From: Enterococcus lacertideformus
GTDB taxonomy: Bacteria > Bacillota > Bacilli > Lactobacillales > Enterococcaceae
DNA length: 64,000 nt
Assembly (NCBI GenBank): GCA_015680865.1
Contig: JADAKE010000016.1
Span: 186,001 to 250,000 of the forward strand
Direction of reading: 5' to 3'
The notes beneath the pieces are model-generated. The model worked only from the letters and a program-made list of their open reading frames with translations. It was not told where the DNA came from and searched no databases. The position numbers and the translations under genes are program-made. This document shows, in pieces, positions 7,926 through 18,384 of this stretch. How positions within the stretch are numbered: the first letter of the stretch is position 1; every line of letters begins with the position of its first letter.

Positions 7926-10900
7926 TTAATTACACAGTTTATTTCTGTTTGTCGATTTCTTCATTGGTTTTTCTTTTTTTCCAAAAACAGATAAGCCCAC
8001 CATACTCACAAGTAAAGCACCAAGCAATGAAAAAGCGGCATTTTTAGTTTCATTGGTTTTAGGTAAATTACCTTCTGGATCTGTATTTTCTGATCCTGTG
8101 GTTCCTGTTCCACCCGCTGCATTTTCACCTGTCCCATCTATTTCACTTTGTTCCACGACTTGAAAATGTTACTTCTGCCTCTTTAGAAAATCCCCCATAA
8201 GACTGATCAGCTGTTACGTTCATTTTTACCGTTTGAGAGCCAAGTTTTGACGTATCTATCACTGCTTCTGGGCCTAAGTCTACTTTGTATGAATCATTTG
8301 GTAGCACTTTCCCATTGACTTTAACTTCTTGTAATAACGATTTAAGGTCCACTTCTTTAGTATTTACGGCTATTTTAGCTTCTTTTTTAGGCATAACGTC
8401 AAGTTCCCCCGTTGGCTCAAAGCCATACTCCGTGACATTATAGTAAGCATAGTCAGTGCCATAAGTATAATTTTTTTCCTTTTCTTCCGCAACTAAATTA
8501 TTTCCACTCGGCTCCGTGTGATAAACCTTGATCTGATCTCCCGCAGACACAGCTAGTGGTTCTTCATTATTAAATCGAGAAATGGCTTGTTCAATTGTCT
8601 CTGACCCACGTACTTCATATTTGTATTTACTAGTATTTTGACTGAATACTTCAATACTATAATAAACATTCTGATCGTTCTCACCCGTAACACGTTTTGA
8701 AAGACTTGCTTTGTCTTTTCCTGGTACAGAAACAATTTGTAGTTTTTTGCCTTCTTTTTTTAATGTAAAAGCACCTACTGTTTCATTATTTAGATTTTTC
8801 ATGACTAATGTACTGCCCCACTTGACACTATATGGTACTTTAATTTCTTTGGTTGTTACATTATCTGAAGTAGTGAGTTTTACTTTTAATTCTTTTTCTC
8901 CAACCGTTGAAGTATCAAAGGAATCCACTGGCTCTGCTTTATACAAATCTGCATTCAATTTTTGATCATTAAACTGTACATTTTCGATCATTTGCTTGAT
9001 ATCTGTCTCTGTCGTATCTTGTCCTAATGTCAAGCTAGTCTTAGCAAACTTCGCTTTTAGATCAGTAATTGGCTCAATTACTGCAGCTGTCACTCGATAA
9101 TAGGTATAATTTAAGCCTGCTGTATAATCTCTTACCACATCATCTTGAATCAGTAAATTATTTTTACTAGGATCTGCGTGATACACTTTTATAACAGCGC
9201 CTTGAGAAATAGGTAACGGTTGACCGTTGTTAAAGCCCGTGATCGCTTGTCCAAATGTCATGTTACCCGTCACATTATAAACAAAATTACCTGTATCTAC
9301 TGTAAATCCATTTGAATCAAGTAATTGAGTAGGCAGTTCTAAGTTATTTCCACCTTCCACTACTTCAATGCGGTAGTAAATATCACGACCGAATTCATTA
9401 TTGACCCAGTTCGTTAAATCAGCATCTGGATCACCTTGGGTTGCTGAAAGGTACCATTGATTGTTTTTCTTGATAAAACTATATACACCAACTGTTGCGT
9501 CATTTAACCCCTTAAGAACTATCGAATCGCCCCATTTGACCTCATAAGGAATATCGACTTCTGTTGATCCATAACCATCATTCAAATCAATTTGCAACTT
9601 GACTTCTCTTTTACCAACTGTTTTGGTATCAAAATCAGTTAATTGTTTTACCGTGTAAAGATAAGCCGATATCGCATGACCATTGACCGTTACTTCCGAT
9701 AACAATTGTTTTAAATCAACGTTTTCTGCTTGTTCTGTTAAATTCAACTGTTTGTTGGCTGTAGTGCCACCTAATTCCGGCGCTGGTTCTAATCCATAGT
9801 CTGTGACTTTGTATCTAGCGGTGGCCGAACCATAAGTAAAGTCTTTTTCTGCTTCATCTTGCCATAAAATAGAACTACCCTCTACTTTTTGGGGCTGATT
9901 GACAGTAATAATATCCCCCGTTTGAACGGTAACTGAATTACTGCCATTCCCAAAATTGTTCATTATTTGCTGCAATGTTGCTCGTCCTGGCATCTGTTGT
10001 GAATAAACAGAACGCCCGTCTCTAGTAATCTGAAGAGAATAATAGTCCTTTGCTTCATTTTCTGGATTGATCTTTTCATCTAATGATGAATCCAGTCCTG
10101 CACTGATTTTTAACACTTTGGCGTCACTTGAAGTACCTGCCAGTTCTTTTCCATCCAGTAATGAAAAGGCACCTGCTGATCCACCAGTACTTGATTTAAC
10201 TAAGAAGCTTTCTCCCCACTTCACCGTGTAAGGCACATCAATTTCCTTAGAAACCATGCCATCCTTCGTATCAATTTTTACTCGAATATTTTGCTCGCCT
10301 ACCACAGAAGTATCGAATTGACTCATTTGTGTGACCGTATACTTATCGCTTGATACTGGCGTTCCATTGATCACAATGCTATTCACTAATTTTGCCCCAT
10401 CAATTGCACTGCTGTCTTCGCCTAAGACAAATTCTTGCGGTGATGACTCTGCTGTAATCGCTAGAATCGCTTCTAAGCCATGATCGGTTACTTCATATAT
10501 AGGCATAATTAGAGCCAATCGTATAATATTTGGCCAGTTCATCTTCCATCAAAAGATTCTTTCCAACAGGTTCAGCATGATAAACTTTGATCACATCGCC
10601 TTTGCTGACATTAAGCGGTTGACCATCGTTGAACCCATTGATTGATTCTCGAATGGATTGATTCCCTGCGACACCATAAAAATAGGCGCTTGACCCTCCT
10701 CGTAAGACTTCAATAGAATAGTACGTATCACGACCAAACAGATTATTCACAGGAGCCTCAAGATCTGTTTCATCCACCCCTTGCGAAGCTTTGATTTGCC
10801 ATTGGTCCTTATTTTTAAGCAAACTAAATGCTCCAGCAGTGGCATCATTTAGGCCTTTGATAACAAAGGTACTTCCCCATTTGACATTATAGGAAACTTC

Positions 10901-13187
10901 CACCTCTTTTGATGCTAGACCATCATTGGTGGTGATTTTCACCTTCATCGTGCGCTTGCCAACAGTTGTGGTATCAAAATCACTAAGGTTTTCTACCGTA
11001 TAAAACGCATCATCTGCTACCGCTCCATTGATCATCACGTTTTTTACAAGATCTTTTGGATTGATCTGACTTGGATCTTCTCCTAAAACGAACTCTTTAT
11101 CCGCACTTTCTGCCGACATCACTGGCGCGGGATCAAACCCATATGGTGTTACTTTATAATAAGCATATTCCGATCCGTATGTATAGTTTTGTTCTTGTTC
11201 ATTGACTATCACCACTGAACCATTGGCCATTTTACTAGGATAATGAATTTTGATGATATCACCCATTTGGACAGTCACATTGTTTTGGGTATTCCCATAG
11301 GCATTCATGATTTCTTGTAGTGTTGCCCGATTTGTCACATCTTGACTATAGACAGAATTGCCATTACGTAGAAAAAGGTCAAAAGGTGAATTAGGATCCC
11401 CCACACCTTCATTTAAAGGTGACTCAATCCCTTGCTTAATCGCTAACGTTGCTGGTGCACCATTGGAGTTGCCAACATCTAACGCAAAAGCCCCTGCCGA
11501 ATGACCATTAGCTGAACGTACAAGGATGGTGTTGCCCCATAATACATTGACGGTTGTGGTTCCTGATCCTTTGATCATGACATTGGAAACAGGATGTTTT
11601 GCTTGAACGGTAATCTTGATCACTTGTTTTCCTACCGATTGAAACGCAGTATTCGATGACTCACTCGATACAAATTCAAGATCATCAATTGGTACTGGTT
11701 CACCTAGCATCGTTGCCTCTTCAATATAGTTTTTAAAAGTCTTTGCTAACGTATCTGAATTTTCCACTAAAGTCATTGTACGATCTTCAATAGGCTTTAA
11801 TTTTAACTGAATACCTGGATGAGGCAAGATTTTCATGGTAATTGCTTTGGTTTCTTCGCGACCATCGGCAGTCTTTACTGTTGCTTGCCAAGTATAATTC
11901 CCAGGAGTTGAAGTATCGTAGGTGTCTGCCCATTGAAGGGTATACGCCCCATCCGTCGTCACATCAAAATAATCTTTCACATCAGGCACAGCAGCGTATT
12001 GATAGATTTCACCTATCTCCTTTTTGACAGATAACAGCTCTTTGACGGTTATCTCAAACTCTACCTCTGCTGAACGCCCTGTATCATCTTTCACAAGGAC
12101 TTTTACTTTCTGTTTCCCTAATTGACTAGTATCTGGTTTGTTCACCCAGTCATAAGTGACTTTTCCTCGAGTATTTTCAGCGGTGACATAATTTTCTGGT
12201 TCTGGAACACTCACTTTCTCCTCCAAGATATGTTCACCTGATTTTACGTTTGCTTTAATCTTACCGATTACACTTTCTGCAGCTGGGAACTTAAGTTTGA
12301 GTTTCCATGGTAAATAATACCTTGTTTGATATTCAACCGATAAACCATCAAGAGTGACGGACTGAAATAATATTTTAGGTATAGAAAAAGTTTCTTCTTG
12401 GGCAGGTGCTATTTTTAAGCGAGTGAACGCCACATATATCGAACCACGAGTAGTCCCATAGGAAGAATCAGGAACCATTAGCTGTACCTGCCAATTTCCG
12501 CTATCTGAAGTTACAACATCTGTTTTAAAAAGAAGTCTATCAGCAGCGTTTGCACCTGATAGTACATTTATCCCACTTGTCATCATTCTTATAAAATCAC
12601 CAGCAATATTGGTGAGAAAAAATGGGTCTTCAAATGAATCCCAAAAATCTTGCGGAGAACCGACAGTGGGAACATTAGGGTTATCTCGTCGAGCACTAAA
12701 ACCCATGTCTGTTACTTCATACAAAGATTGTATCTCCGGCAGAAAAGTTATCAGTTGTAGTATTAGCAAGAAATCTATTAGTAAGCTTTTCGAAGATATA
12801 TTTAAGTACTTGATTACCTATTTTATATTGTGTTGTATTAGGTAAAGCCTGTTCAACACTATCAGGAATTAGTTTTGCCAATTCAAAAGTTGGGTCTTCC
12901 TCTCCCGCTCTTACCGAGGAAGTTTCTTCCTTCGCATTATTTGTTTTTGTTTTGCTTTCCTCTGTTGATTTTTCTTTTGTTTCTGCTTTTTTTTCAACTT
13001 TCGCATCTTTTGTGCTTTTTTTATTGGCTGAACTTTCTGTTGTTTCTTTTGTTTGTGTGACTTTCTTCGTTGTAGAGCTTTGGATGGTCTTCAAATTAGA
13101 TACCGCTTCAACGACAGTGCCACTTGTTTGACCAAAAACTAATGCTAGAATCAACGTACTATTTAGTAGTTTTTTTGTGTTTTTCAA
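7926..13187 (-). pseudogene. Giant sortase-anchored surface adhesin with repeat modules, three frameshifts
   Basis: About 1750 residues over four reading frames. TTG 13187 follows GGGAGGA. A signal peptide (basic start, LILALVFGQTSG, cut near EAVSN) is followed by a Lys/Glu/Thr/Ser-rich linker, a globular N-terminal region, Ig-like segments, then five repeat modules and a sorting signal: LPKTN, a hydrophobic helix (AAFSLLGALLVSMVGLSVFG) and a basic tail. Breaks lie near 12725, 10500 and 8165. The first two fall at the same TATGAAGT (Tyr-Glu-Val-Thr) motif beside TA repeats; the third is an extra T in TTTT. The modules resemble the putative mucin/carbohydrate-binding module of enhancin-like proteins (GLND..VGAFSL, then GDVIKVYHAEP), so host glycan adhesion is inferred. 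Confidence 0.85.
8190..11560 (-). repeat. Five tandem adhesin modules of about 660-720 bp
   Basis: Each unit has an Ig-like part (EFVLGEDPSQIN, then VENLSDFDTTTVGKR, then VKWG) followed by a mucin-binding-like part starting near 11530, 10864, 10206, 9537 and 8815. Two subtypes are seen. Units 2, 4 and 5 start with K-G/N-L-N-D/N and contain a KVYHAEP-like motif. Units 1 and 3 start RSANGHSAG / KSSTGGSAG, carry NNVTVQMGDII-like motifs and lack the HAEP motif. Confidence 0.75.
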
Positions 13188-13622
13188 AGAAATCCTCCCT
13201 TATGTATGTTTATTTTCAAATGACTCTCATGAAGAACACTGTTTTTTCATTTAAAAATCACTGCCCTTCTAGTCATGATATGTTATGTTACTCGTTTATT
13301 TTTTTGATAATTTGATGTCCTCCTTTTGTTTGTTTTTTAGAAAAATATAAATAAAAATCCTACCTTCTTAAGCTTAAATGGAATCACCAGATTAGGAAAC
13401 GTCATTTTTTCGTTGTATACAGATATTAATTGATAGAAATGATTTGTTAGGTAACTAACCATTTTTAACCACAACTATACGCCATAGAAAATACCTTAAA
13501 AAATCATCCATTTTTATGTCTAGCTCACTTATTAGAAAAAGCAATGACTAAAAAATTTAGCAATTAAAAAAGAAGCAATAACTTCTGCTTTAACCTCCTC
13601 GTCTTACTATCATTATGTAGAC

Positions 13623-13658
13623 AAAAAAGACGGAAACAGTTGTCTGCCCCGTCTTTTT
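13623..13658 (-). terminator. Terminator of the gls33 operon
   Basis: Arms AAAAAGACGG and CCGTCTTTTT flank a 15-nt loop, about 30 nt downstream of the gls33 stop. The 500-nt gap between this operon and the adhesin holds no gene that I can see. Confidence 0.75.
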
Positions 13659-13687
13659 ACTATTGTCAAGCGAGATCCTTAATTTTG

Positions 13688-14513
13688 TCACTCGTTATTC
13701 GTTTGTTGTTCGATGGCTGATTTGGCTTTTTCAGTTTGTTTAGAAGCAAATTGCCCAGTAGCTTTTGCGGCTTTCGTAACTTTTTCTTGGACCGTTTCAC
13801 TGTTGGCTTCATATTCTTCTTTGGTTTTGATATCCACTACATCCACATTGACTTCAACGACTTTTAAGTGTGTCATGGACTGTACTTCTTTGGCGATGAT
13901 TTCTTTGATTTTTTTGTAGATATCTTCAATATCTTTACCATATTCCACAACGATTTTCATATCTACAGCTACTTCTTTTTTACCGACTTCTGTGTCGATT
14001 CCAGCTGTTACATTGTCTGTATTCACTAATTTTTCAGCGACATTTGATAAAAAACCACCATCGGCTGTTAACAAACCATCCACTTTTTCTAATGCGATTC
14101 CAATGATTTTTTGGATAACTTTGTCCTCATATAGTGACATCACCACGCATTGATTTTACCTCTTCGTCAGAACTAGCAGTTCTTTCTGGTGTATCCTTTT
14201 TTTCTTTTTGTGACTCTTCTGATTTTGGTGGTGTCTGTCCAGAAGTTGGTGGTGTGTGACCAGATATTGAGGACTGGTGGTGACTTTCGTGTTTGTCTAA
14301 ATGGCTTTCTTGGTCTTTTGATTTCGTATTTGTTTCATGAGCTACTTTTTCTTCTACATTAGGTACCACTGGATCTGGATGTGCCGAAACTGGTGCTGTT
14401 TTATCTTTTTCGTCATGTACACCATTTGCTTGATTTGGTACCGTTGGATCTGGATGTGCAGAAATTGGTGTATTTTTGTTATTTGTTTGATTATTTGATT
14501 GTTTGTTATCCAT
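13688..14513 (-). pseudogene. gls33: Gls24/Asp23 family protein with long N-terminal extension (Gls33-like), frameshifted
   Basis: Two overlapping frames join into about 274 residues. The N-terminal 110 residues are polar and rich in His, Pro, Ser, Lys and Glu, with two copies of SAHPDPxVPN and several TPP motifs. They run into RTASSDEEVKSMRGDVT. The Asp23 core then follows in the next frame (YEDKVIQKIIGIALEKVDGLL to EVNVDVVDIKTKEEY), with the same tail as Gls20 (ATGQFASKQTEKAKSA). The break at about 14140 is one extra base (or two missing) in ACTATATGAG. Size and layout match the E. faecium Gls33 type, which is known for such an extension. Translation restarting at ATG 14146 would yield a core-only, Gls20-like protein. 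Confidence 0.8.
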
Positions 14514-14528
14514 AGTAGTGATAACCTC

Positions 14529-14708
14529 CTAAGATTTATGATCAAAAATTTTGGTTTGTTTTAAATATATTCCGACAGCGACGCCGATTATAGCCATAAG
14601 GATCAGTAACAAAGTCTTGAAGAACCCTACTGTGATCAACAATACGGCTAGGATCAATCCCAGCGCGCCACAAATGATCGGAAGCTTATACATTTCAAAT
14701 TCATTCAT
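14529..14708 (-). CDS. DUF2273 small membrane protein, second Gls24 locus
   Basis: Fifty-nine residues with two transmembrane helices: LPIICGALGLILAVLLITV (about 9-27) and LLLILMAIIGVAVGIYL (about 33-49). The short tail ends KIFDHKS. It is clearly homologous to the protein at 4097-4285. ATG 14708 follows GGAGG. Its TAG stop overlaps the AGGAGG of gls33, so the two are coupled. Together with amaP and gls33 it probably forms one envelope-stress operon. Confidence 0.85.
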   Translation of the reverse strand: MNEFEMYKLPIICGALGLILAVLLITVGFFKTLLLILMAIIGVAVGIYLKQTKIFDHKS

Positions 14709-14721
14709 CTAATATGCCTCC

Positions 14722-15291
14722 TTATTGTACGCGTGCGTGTTCACCTGACTGATATTTATTGCCTGGTGCTTGATATCCTGTGTATTTTACTGATACTTTT
14801 ACTGGTTCATCGATCCCAAGCACTTGTTTGATTTCCTTTTCGATTTCTTCCATCAAGGTTCCTGTTTTTCCAATCAGAGAAGAAGTTCGTTTTAGCTCAC
14901 CTTTAATTGCAACAGCTACTTTATTCTTTGTTGCTTTGATGTTTACTTTTTGTGATTGGATAAATTCTTCCTCATGCAGATGTGAGCGGACCATTCCTTC
15001 AATCGCTTTTTTATCAAGTGTCAATTCGCCATTACCTTTTTTCAATAAAAACGTTCTGATTGTTTTTGGGTAAAAAATCAAAACCAATAAAGCAATAATC
15101 AGCAAAATCGATAATCCAACGGCTCCCCAAAAGATATATTGTCGCATGTAGTAATTGGTGACCGCAAAGAAACGAAAACGTTCAAGTATCATAGGTAACG
15201 GATAGACAGCATTGATTAATACACCCAACAAAAGGATGGACAAAAGCAAGAGAGAAAAAATCATACCAATAGTTTTTGTTCCTTTATTCAT
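14722..15291 (-). CDS. amaP: Alkaline shock response membrane anchor protein AmaP
   Basis: 189 residues from ATG 15291 (GGAAGGTG upstream). Two N-terminal transmembrane helices (about 8-28 and 58-82) are followed by a cytosolic Asp23-like domain: KKAIEGMVRSHLHEEEF, then VNIKATKNKVAVAIKGELK, then IEKEIKQVLGI. This is the DUF322-with-anchor layout of AmaP, which tethers Asp23/Gls24 proteins to the inner membrane face. It lies between the SDR gene and DUF2273/gls33 on one strand. It is the only complete amaP in the window and may serve both Gls24 proteins. Confidence 0.9.
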   Translation of the reverse strand: MNKGTKTIGMIFSLLLLSILLLGVLINAVYPLPMILERFRFFAVTNYYMRQYIFWGAVGLSILLIIALLVLIFYPKTIRTFLLKKGNGELTLDKKAIEGMVRSHLHEEEFIQSQKVNIKATKNKVAVAIKGELKRTSSLIGKTGTLMEEIEKEIKQVLGIDEPVKVSVKYTGYQAPGNKYQSGEHARVQ

Positions 15292-15313
15292 CGTGACACC
15301 TTCCATTCTTATT

Positions 15314-16217
15314 TTATAAGTTAATGGCTTCCCCACCTGTTACGCCATAAATCTGGGCTGTCACGTAGCTGGCTGTAGCTGGCTTTATTAGAAGCTAAAA
15401 AGACATATACTGGTGCTAACTCAACTGGTTGACCTGCACGTTCAAGTAAGCTTTTTTGCCCAAACTCTGGGATAGAATCTTCTGGTTGACCTTCATCTAA
15501 TTGTAATGGGGTCCAGATTGGCCCAGGTGCCACCCCGTTCACACGAATACCTTTTGGTGCTAATTGTTTAGCTAAGCCAAGCGTAAAGTTCGCAATAGCT
15601 GCTTTGGTTGAAGCGTAATCTAAAAGGTGTTCACTCGGATTAGTGGCTTGAACCGAAGTCGTAGTAACAATTGCACCCCCAGCTGGGATATGCGGAACTG
15701 CTTCTTTCACGATAGCAAACATAGCAATGATATTGACCATAAACGTATCTTTGACTTGTTCCATTGGGATTTCTTCAATAGCAGGACAAGAGATTTGTTG
15801 TCCTGCATTTAAGACTAACGTATCTAAGCCACCAAGTTCTGCGACAGCTTTTTGGACAATCTCTTTTGGTGCTGCTTCATCACGAAGATCATATGTCAGT
15901 AAAACAGCTTTACGACCTTCTTTTTCAATATAAGATGCAACTTGTTTCGCATCTTCTTCTTCACCAGGGAAAAATTGCAAGGCAATGTCAGCACCTTCTC
16001 GCGCATAAGCAATTGCCGCTGCACGGCCAATCCCTGAGTCTCCTCCTGTAATTAAGACTCTACGGTTTTCGAGCTGATTCGTTCCTTTGTAGGATTCTTC
16101 CCCACAGTCAGGAACTGGTTGCATCTCTTTTTGTAAAGCAGGTGTTTCTTGATCTTGTTTAGGAAATTGCTCCGTATGATAAAGTGTTCGTGGATCGATT
16201 AATTTTGGTTCAGTCAT
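15314..16217 (-). pseudogene. Short-chain dehydrogenase (GSP39/YhxC-like), C-terminus shifted by 10-bp duplication
   Basis: NAD(P)-dependent SDR of the general-stress type. Seen: a conserved N-terminal leader (PKLIDPRTLYHTEQFPKQDQ), the cofactor motif GGDSGIGRAAAIAYA (about 58), NAG, the catalytic serine in TTTSVQA and the catalytic YASTK, all intact. After SNKASY the frame is wrong: GTAGCTGGCT is duplicated in tandem (15365-15384), giving SQLRDSPDLWRNRWGSH in place of VTAQIYGVTGGEAINL, which is readable in the next frame to TAA 15314. Only the last 15-18 residues (C-terminal strand and subunit contact) are affected, so partial activity is possible. ATG 16217 has AGGAGG. The gene probably belongs to the amaP stress operon. 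Confidence 0.85.
15365..15384. repeat. Perfect 10-bp tandem duplication inside SDR gene
   Basis: GTAGCTGGCT occurs twice with no spacer. Removing one copy restores the conserved SDR C-terminus. Confidence 0.9.
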
Positions 16218-16250
16218 GTTTATCCTCCTAATATTTTCTCCAGTCGTTTT

Positions 16251-17072
16251 TTATTTCATATAATCTTTTTTATATAAGTGGTAATCCAATGCCCCAGCAC
16301 CAACGATAGAACCGGTAATAACAAACAAAAAGCCCACCCCAGAGCTTTCACCAGGCAAACCACAGGTATTCATTCCCCAGATTCCTGCCATCAACGCAGG
16401 AATGGAACTGATCAGTGCAACAGAATCAAGATATTTCATTAGATAATTAAGATGGTTGTCCATCATGCCGTTAAAAAGATCCCCAATGCTTTCTAACAAA
16501 TCTCGCTAAATCAAAATCATTTTTTCTGTTTGCCTTTGCCGGAGTTGGATATCATAATGCAAACGATCATCTGATAATTCTTCTGTAAAAGACTCTGTCT
16601 GCCATAAGGTATCCAAGGTCTCCTTTTGATCACGCAAGGTATGATCGATATAAACAATTTTTCTTTCTAAGTCTGCTTGCTTGTATAGTTCTTCATTTTC
16701 CGTCGTCCTGCGTACCTCTTTGTCTAATGAATCAATTCTTTGTTTCATTTCTTTTAATTCTTTGACAAAATGGGGGTAAGTCCCTAACACAGAATAAGCA
16801 ATCATTTTTTTGAAAGAGTTGATTTTTTGCACGTGTTTTTCCAACAAGCGGTCAAAAAAATTGTTTTTTTTATCTACTCAAGTGATCAAAAGTTCATCTG
16901 AAACGACAAAATAAATCGGCATCAATCTTTTTTCAGTTTTTTCTTTTTGTTCAGTTAGATTCAGTAGCACTAGGGAAATCGATTTGTTTAGAGACGTTCC
17001 CTTAAGTTCTTCGATTCTTGAGACTTCTTCAGGGTAATTCGTTCCAACGAAAATATCTTTTGGTAAACGTCC
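16251..17072 (-). pseudogene. CorA-family magnesium transporter, decayed
   Basis: One continuous frame on the minus strand with two in-frame stops: TGA after DELLIT and TAG after KMILI. It reads RLPKDIFVGTNYPEEVSR, then a long helical region (IDSLDKEVRRTTENEELYKQ), and ends in two transmembrane helices with the signature GMN in AGIWGMNTCGLP. CorA proteins are pentameric Mg2+/Co2+ channels. The N-terminal start is missing and the remnant directly abuts the HesB-like gene, suggesting a deletion. The short reading frames left between the stops are unlikely to be functional. Confidence 0.85.
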
Positions 17073-17087
17073 TTTCTAAAAATGGCT

Positions 17088-17438
17088 TTAACTAAAGAAA
17101 CAATTATTTAGTTTGATGTTGCGATCTAACACGACAATCTCATTTTCCAGTGAGAAACTATGCAACTGTTGATTGTAGGCTAGGTTGAGACTCCTGCCTA
17201 AATAAGATGCCTCTAATTTAGATGTGTAGATATCCAGTATTGGATGCTCAATTTTATTCACATACTTCCCAAATTCAGTAAAGAATGGGATGATCTGAAA
17301 AAAGCTTCCTTTTGCACAGGCTCCTTTATCTCTTAAAAATGGGTCAGAAGAGTCAATTAATGCTAAAGCAATCTTTGAATCCTCTCCTACTTTTTCAATC
17401 AATGCTTCCATTGCCTGTTTGGTCATCGTGATCTCCAT
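17088..17438 (-). CDS. HesB-like iron-sulfur cluster biosynthesis family protein
   Basis: About 116 residues from ATG 17438, 9 nt after AAGGAG; upstream ATGs at 17447/17444 are too close to it. It begins MEITMTKQAMEALIEKVG, then ALALIDSSDPFLRDKGACAKG, FFQIIPFF, and the end SYLGRSLNLAYNQQLHSFSL. This resembles the divergent one-cysteine HesB/YqkB-like proteins of Lactobacillales, which lack the full Cys triad of true A-type carriers, so a scaffold role should not be assumed. The C-terminus may be altered where the neighbouring CorA gene lost its start. Confidence 0.6.
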   Translation of the reverse strand: MEITMTKQAMEALIEKVGEDSKIALALIDSSDPFLRDKGACAKGSFFQIIPFFTEFGKYVNKIEHPILDIYTSKLEASYLGRSLNLAYNQQLHSFSLENEIVVLDRNIKLNNCFFS

Positions 17439-17481
17439 AAACATCATCTCCTTCAGATTTTTTGCTAAGCTCTACTCTTTC

Positions 17482-18384
17482 TTAGCGGGTAAATTCAGTA
17501 TTCCGATTGATTCTTGCGTATAATGGATATTTGGGAAATTTTTCGACACATCGAAATGCCGTCATATTTGCATACTTATCATAGTATTTTTTCGTTGGAC
17601 CTTTGAAATCTTTACTCCATGGTTTGATATGGCCAGAAAAATGGATGATTGAAGGATCTTTACGAGTTTCTTCATATTATTTTTCTCCTTCTGATGTTGG
17701 ATGTTGTTTTGCTTTGGCCATGATATAACCTTGGGCATTCCATTTTGGATGTAATGGAATCCAACGATCATGTAAAATTGCATTTAACGCATCTTGGTCA
17801 TGGAAACGTAATTTTTCAGGATTCTCTTCAATAAATGTTAGTACTTTTTTCGTAATATCTTGTTCCAACCACTTTTCTAGATTGATGAGCATCAACCCTG
17901 AATTGAAGTATCGAGTTGATTGCACTGGGATTTCCATTTTTTCTAATCGTTGATGGAATCCAGCGTCTTCAACTGCTGCTACAATGGCGCCATTGAATTC
18001 AAGATCCCATAATGGCGTAATATCTTTGATTGCGATCATATCACAATCCATGTATAAAAGACGTTCCACATTTTTTCCTCTGAATAATTCAGGAATAGCG
18101 ATACGATAGTAAGCTGTTTCCGGAATCCGATCACTTGTTACCACATTTTCGAAAAACTTTTTATTGATCTTTAAAAATTCAACTTCGGTATTCATTCTTG
18201 AATTTTTGACTGAAAAGCGTAATAATTTTTTGCTTTCTAAATCAATGTTGTCGTCAATCACGTAAAAGCGTACAAATACCTTTGGATCACTATTTTCTAG
18301 TACTGAAACAAACAGTGCTGCTAGATGAGGTACAAATTTAGTATTACAACTTGAAACAATCGCGATTTATTTTCTTCTATTCAT
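17482..18384 (-). pseudogene. GT8 family glycosyltransferase, two nonsense codons
   Basis: A frame of 301 codons from ATG 18384 (AGGAGAGG upstream) to TAA 17482, interrupted by TAA at codon 6 and TAA after PTSEGEK. Seen: IAIVSSCNTKFVPHLAAL, the metal/nucleotide-sugar motif LLYMDCDMIAI (DxD), NSGLMLINLEKW, FHDQDALNAIL, and after the second stop the conserved IIHFSGHIKPWSKDFKG. GT8 enzymes transfer glucose or galactose, typically to surface glycans or glycosylated adhesins. Its start overlaps the end of the next GT8 gene, so they were one operon. In its present form it is a pseudogene. Confidence 0.85.

Noticed and set aside
13559..13600. Short hairpin AGAAG / CTTCT as a second terminator
   Set aside because: The stem is only 5 bp and the stronger terminator for the operon is at 13623-13658.
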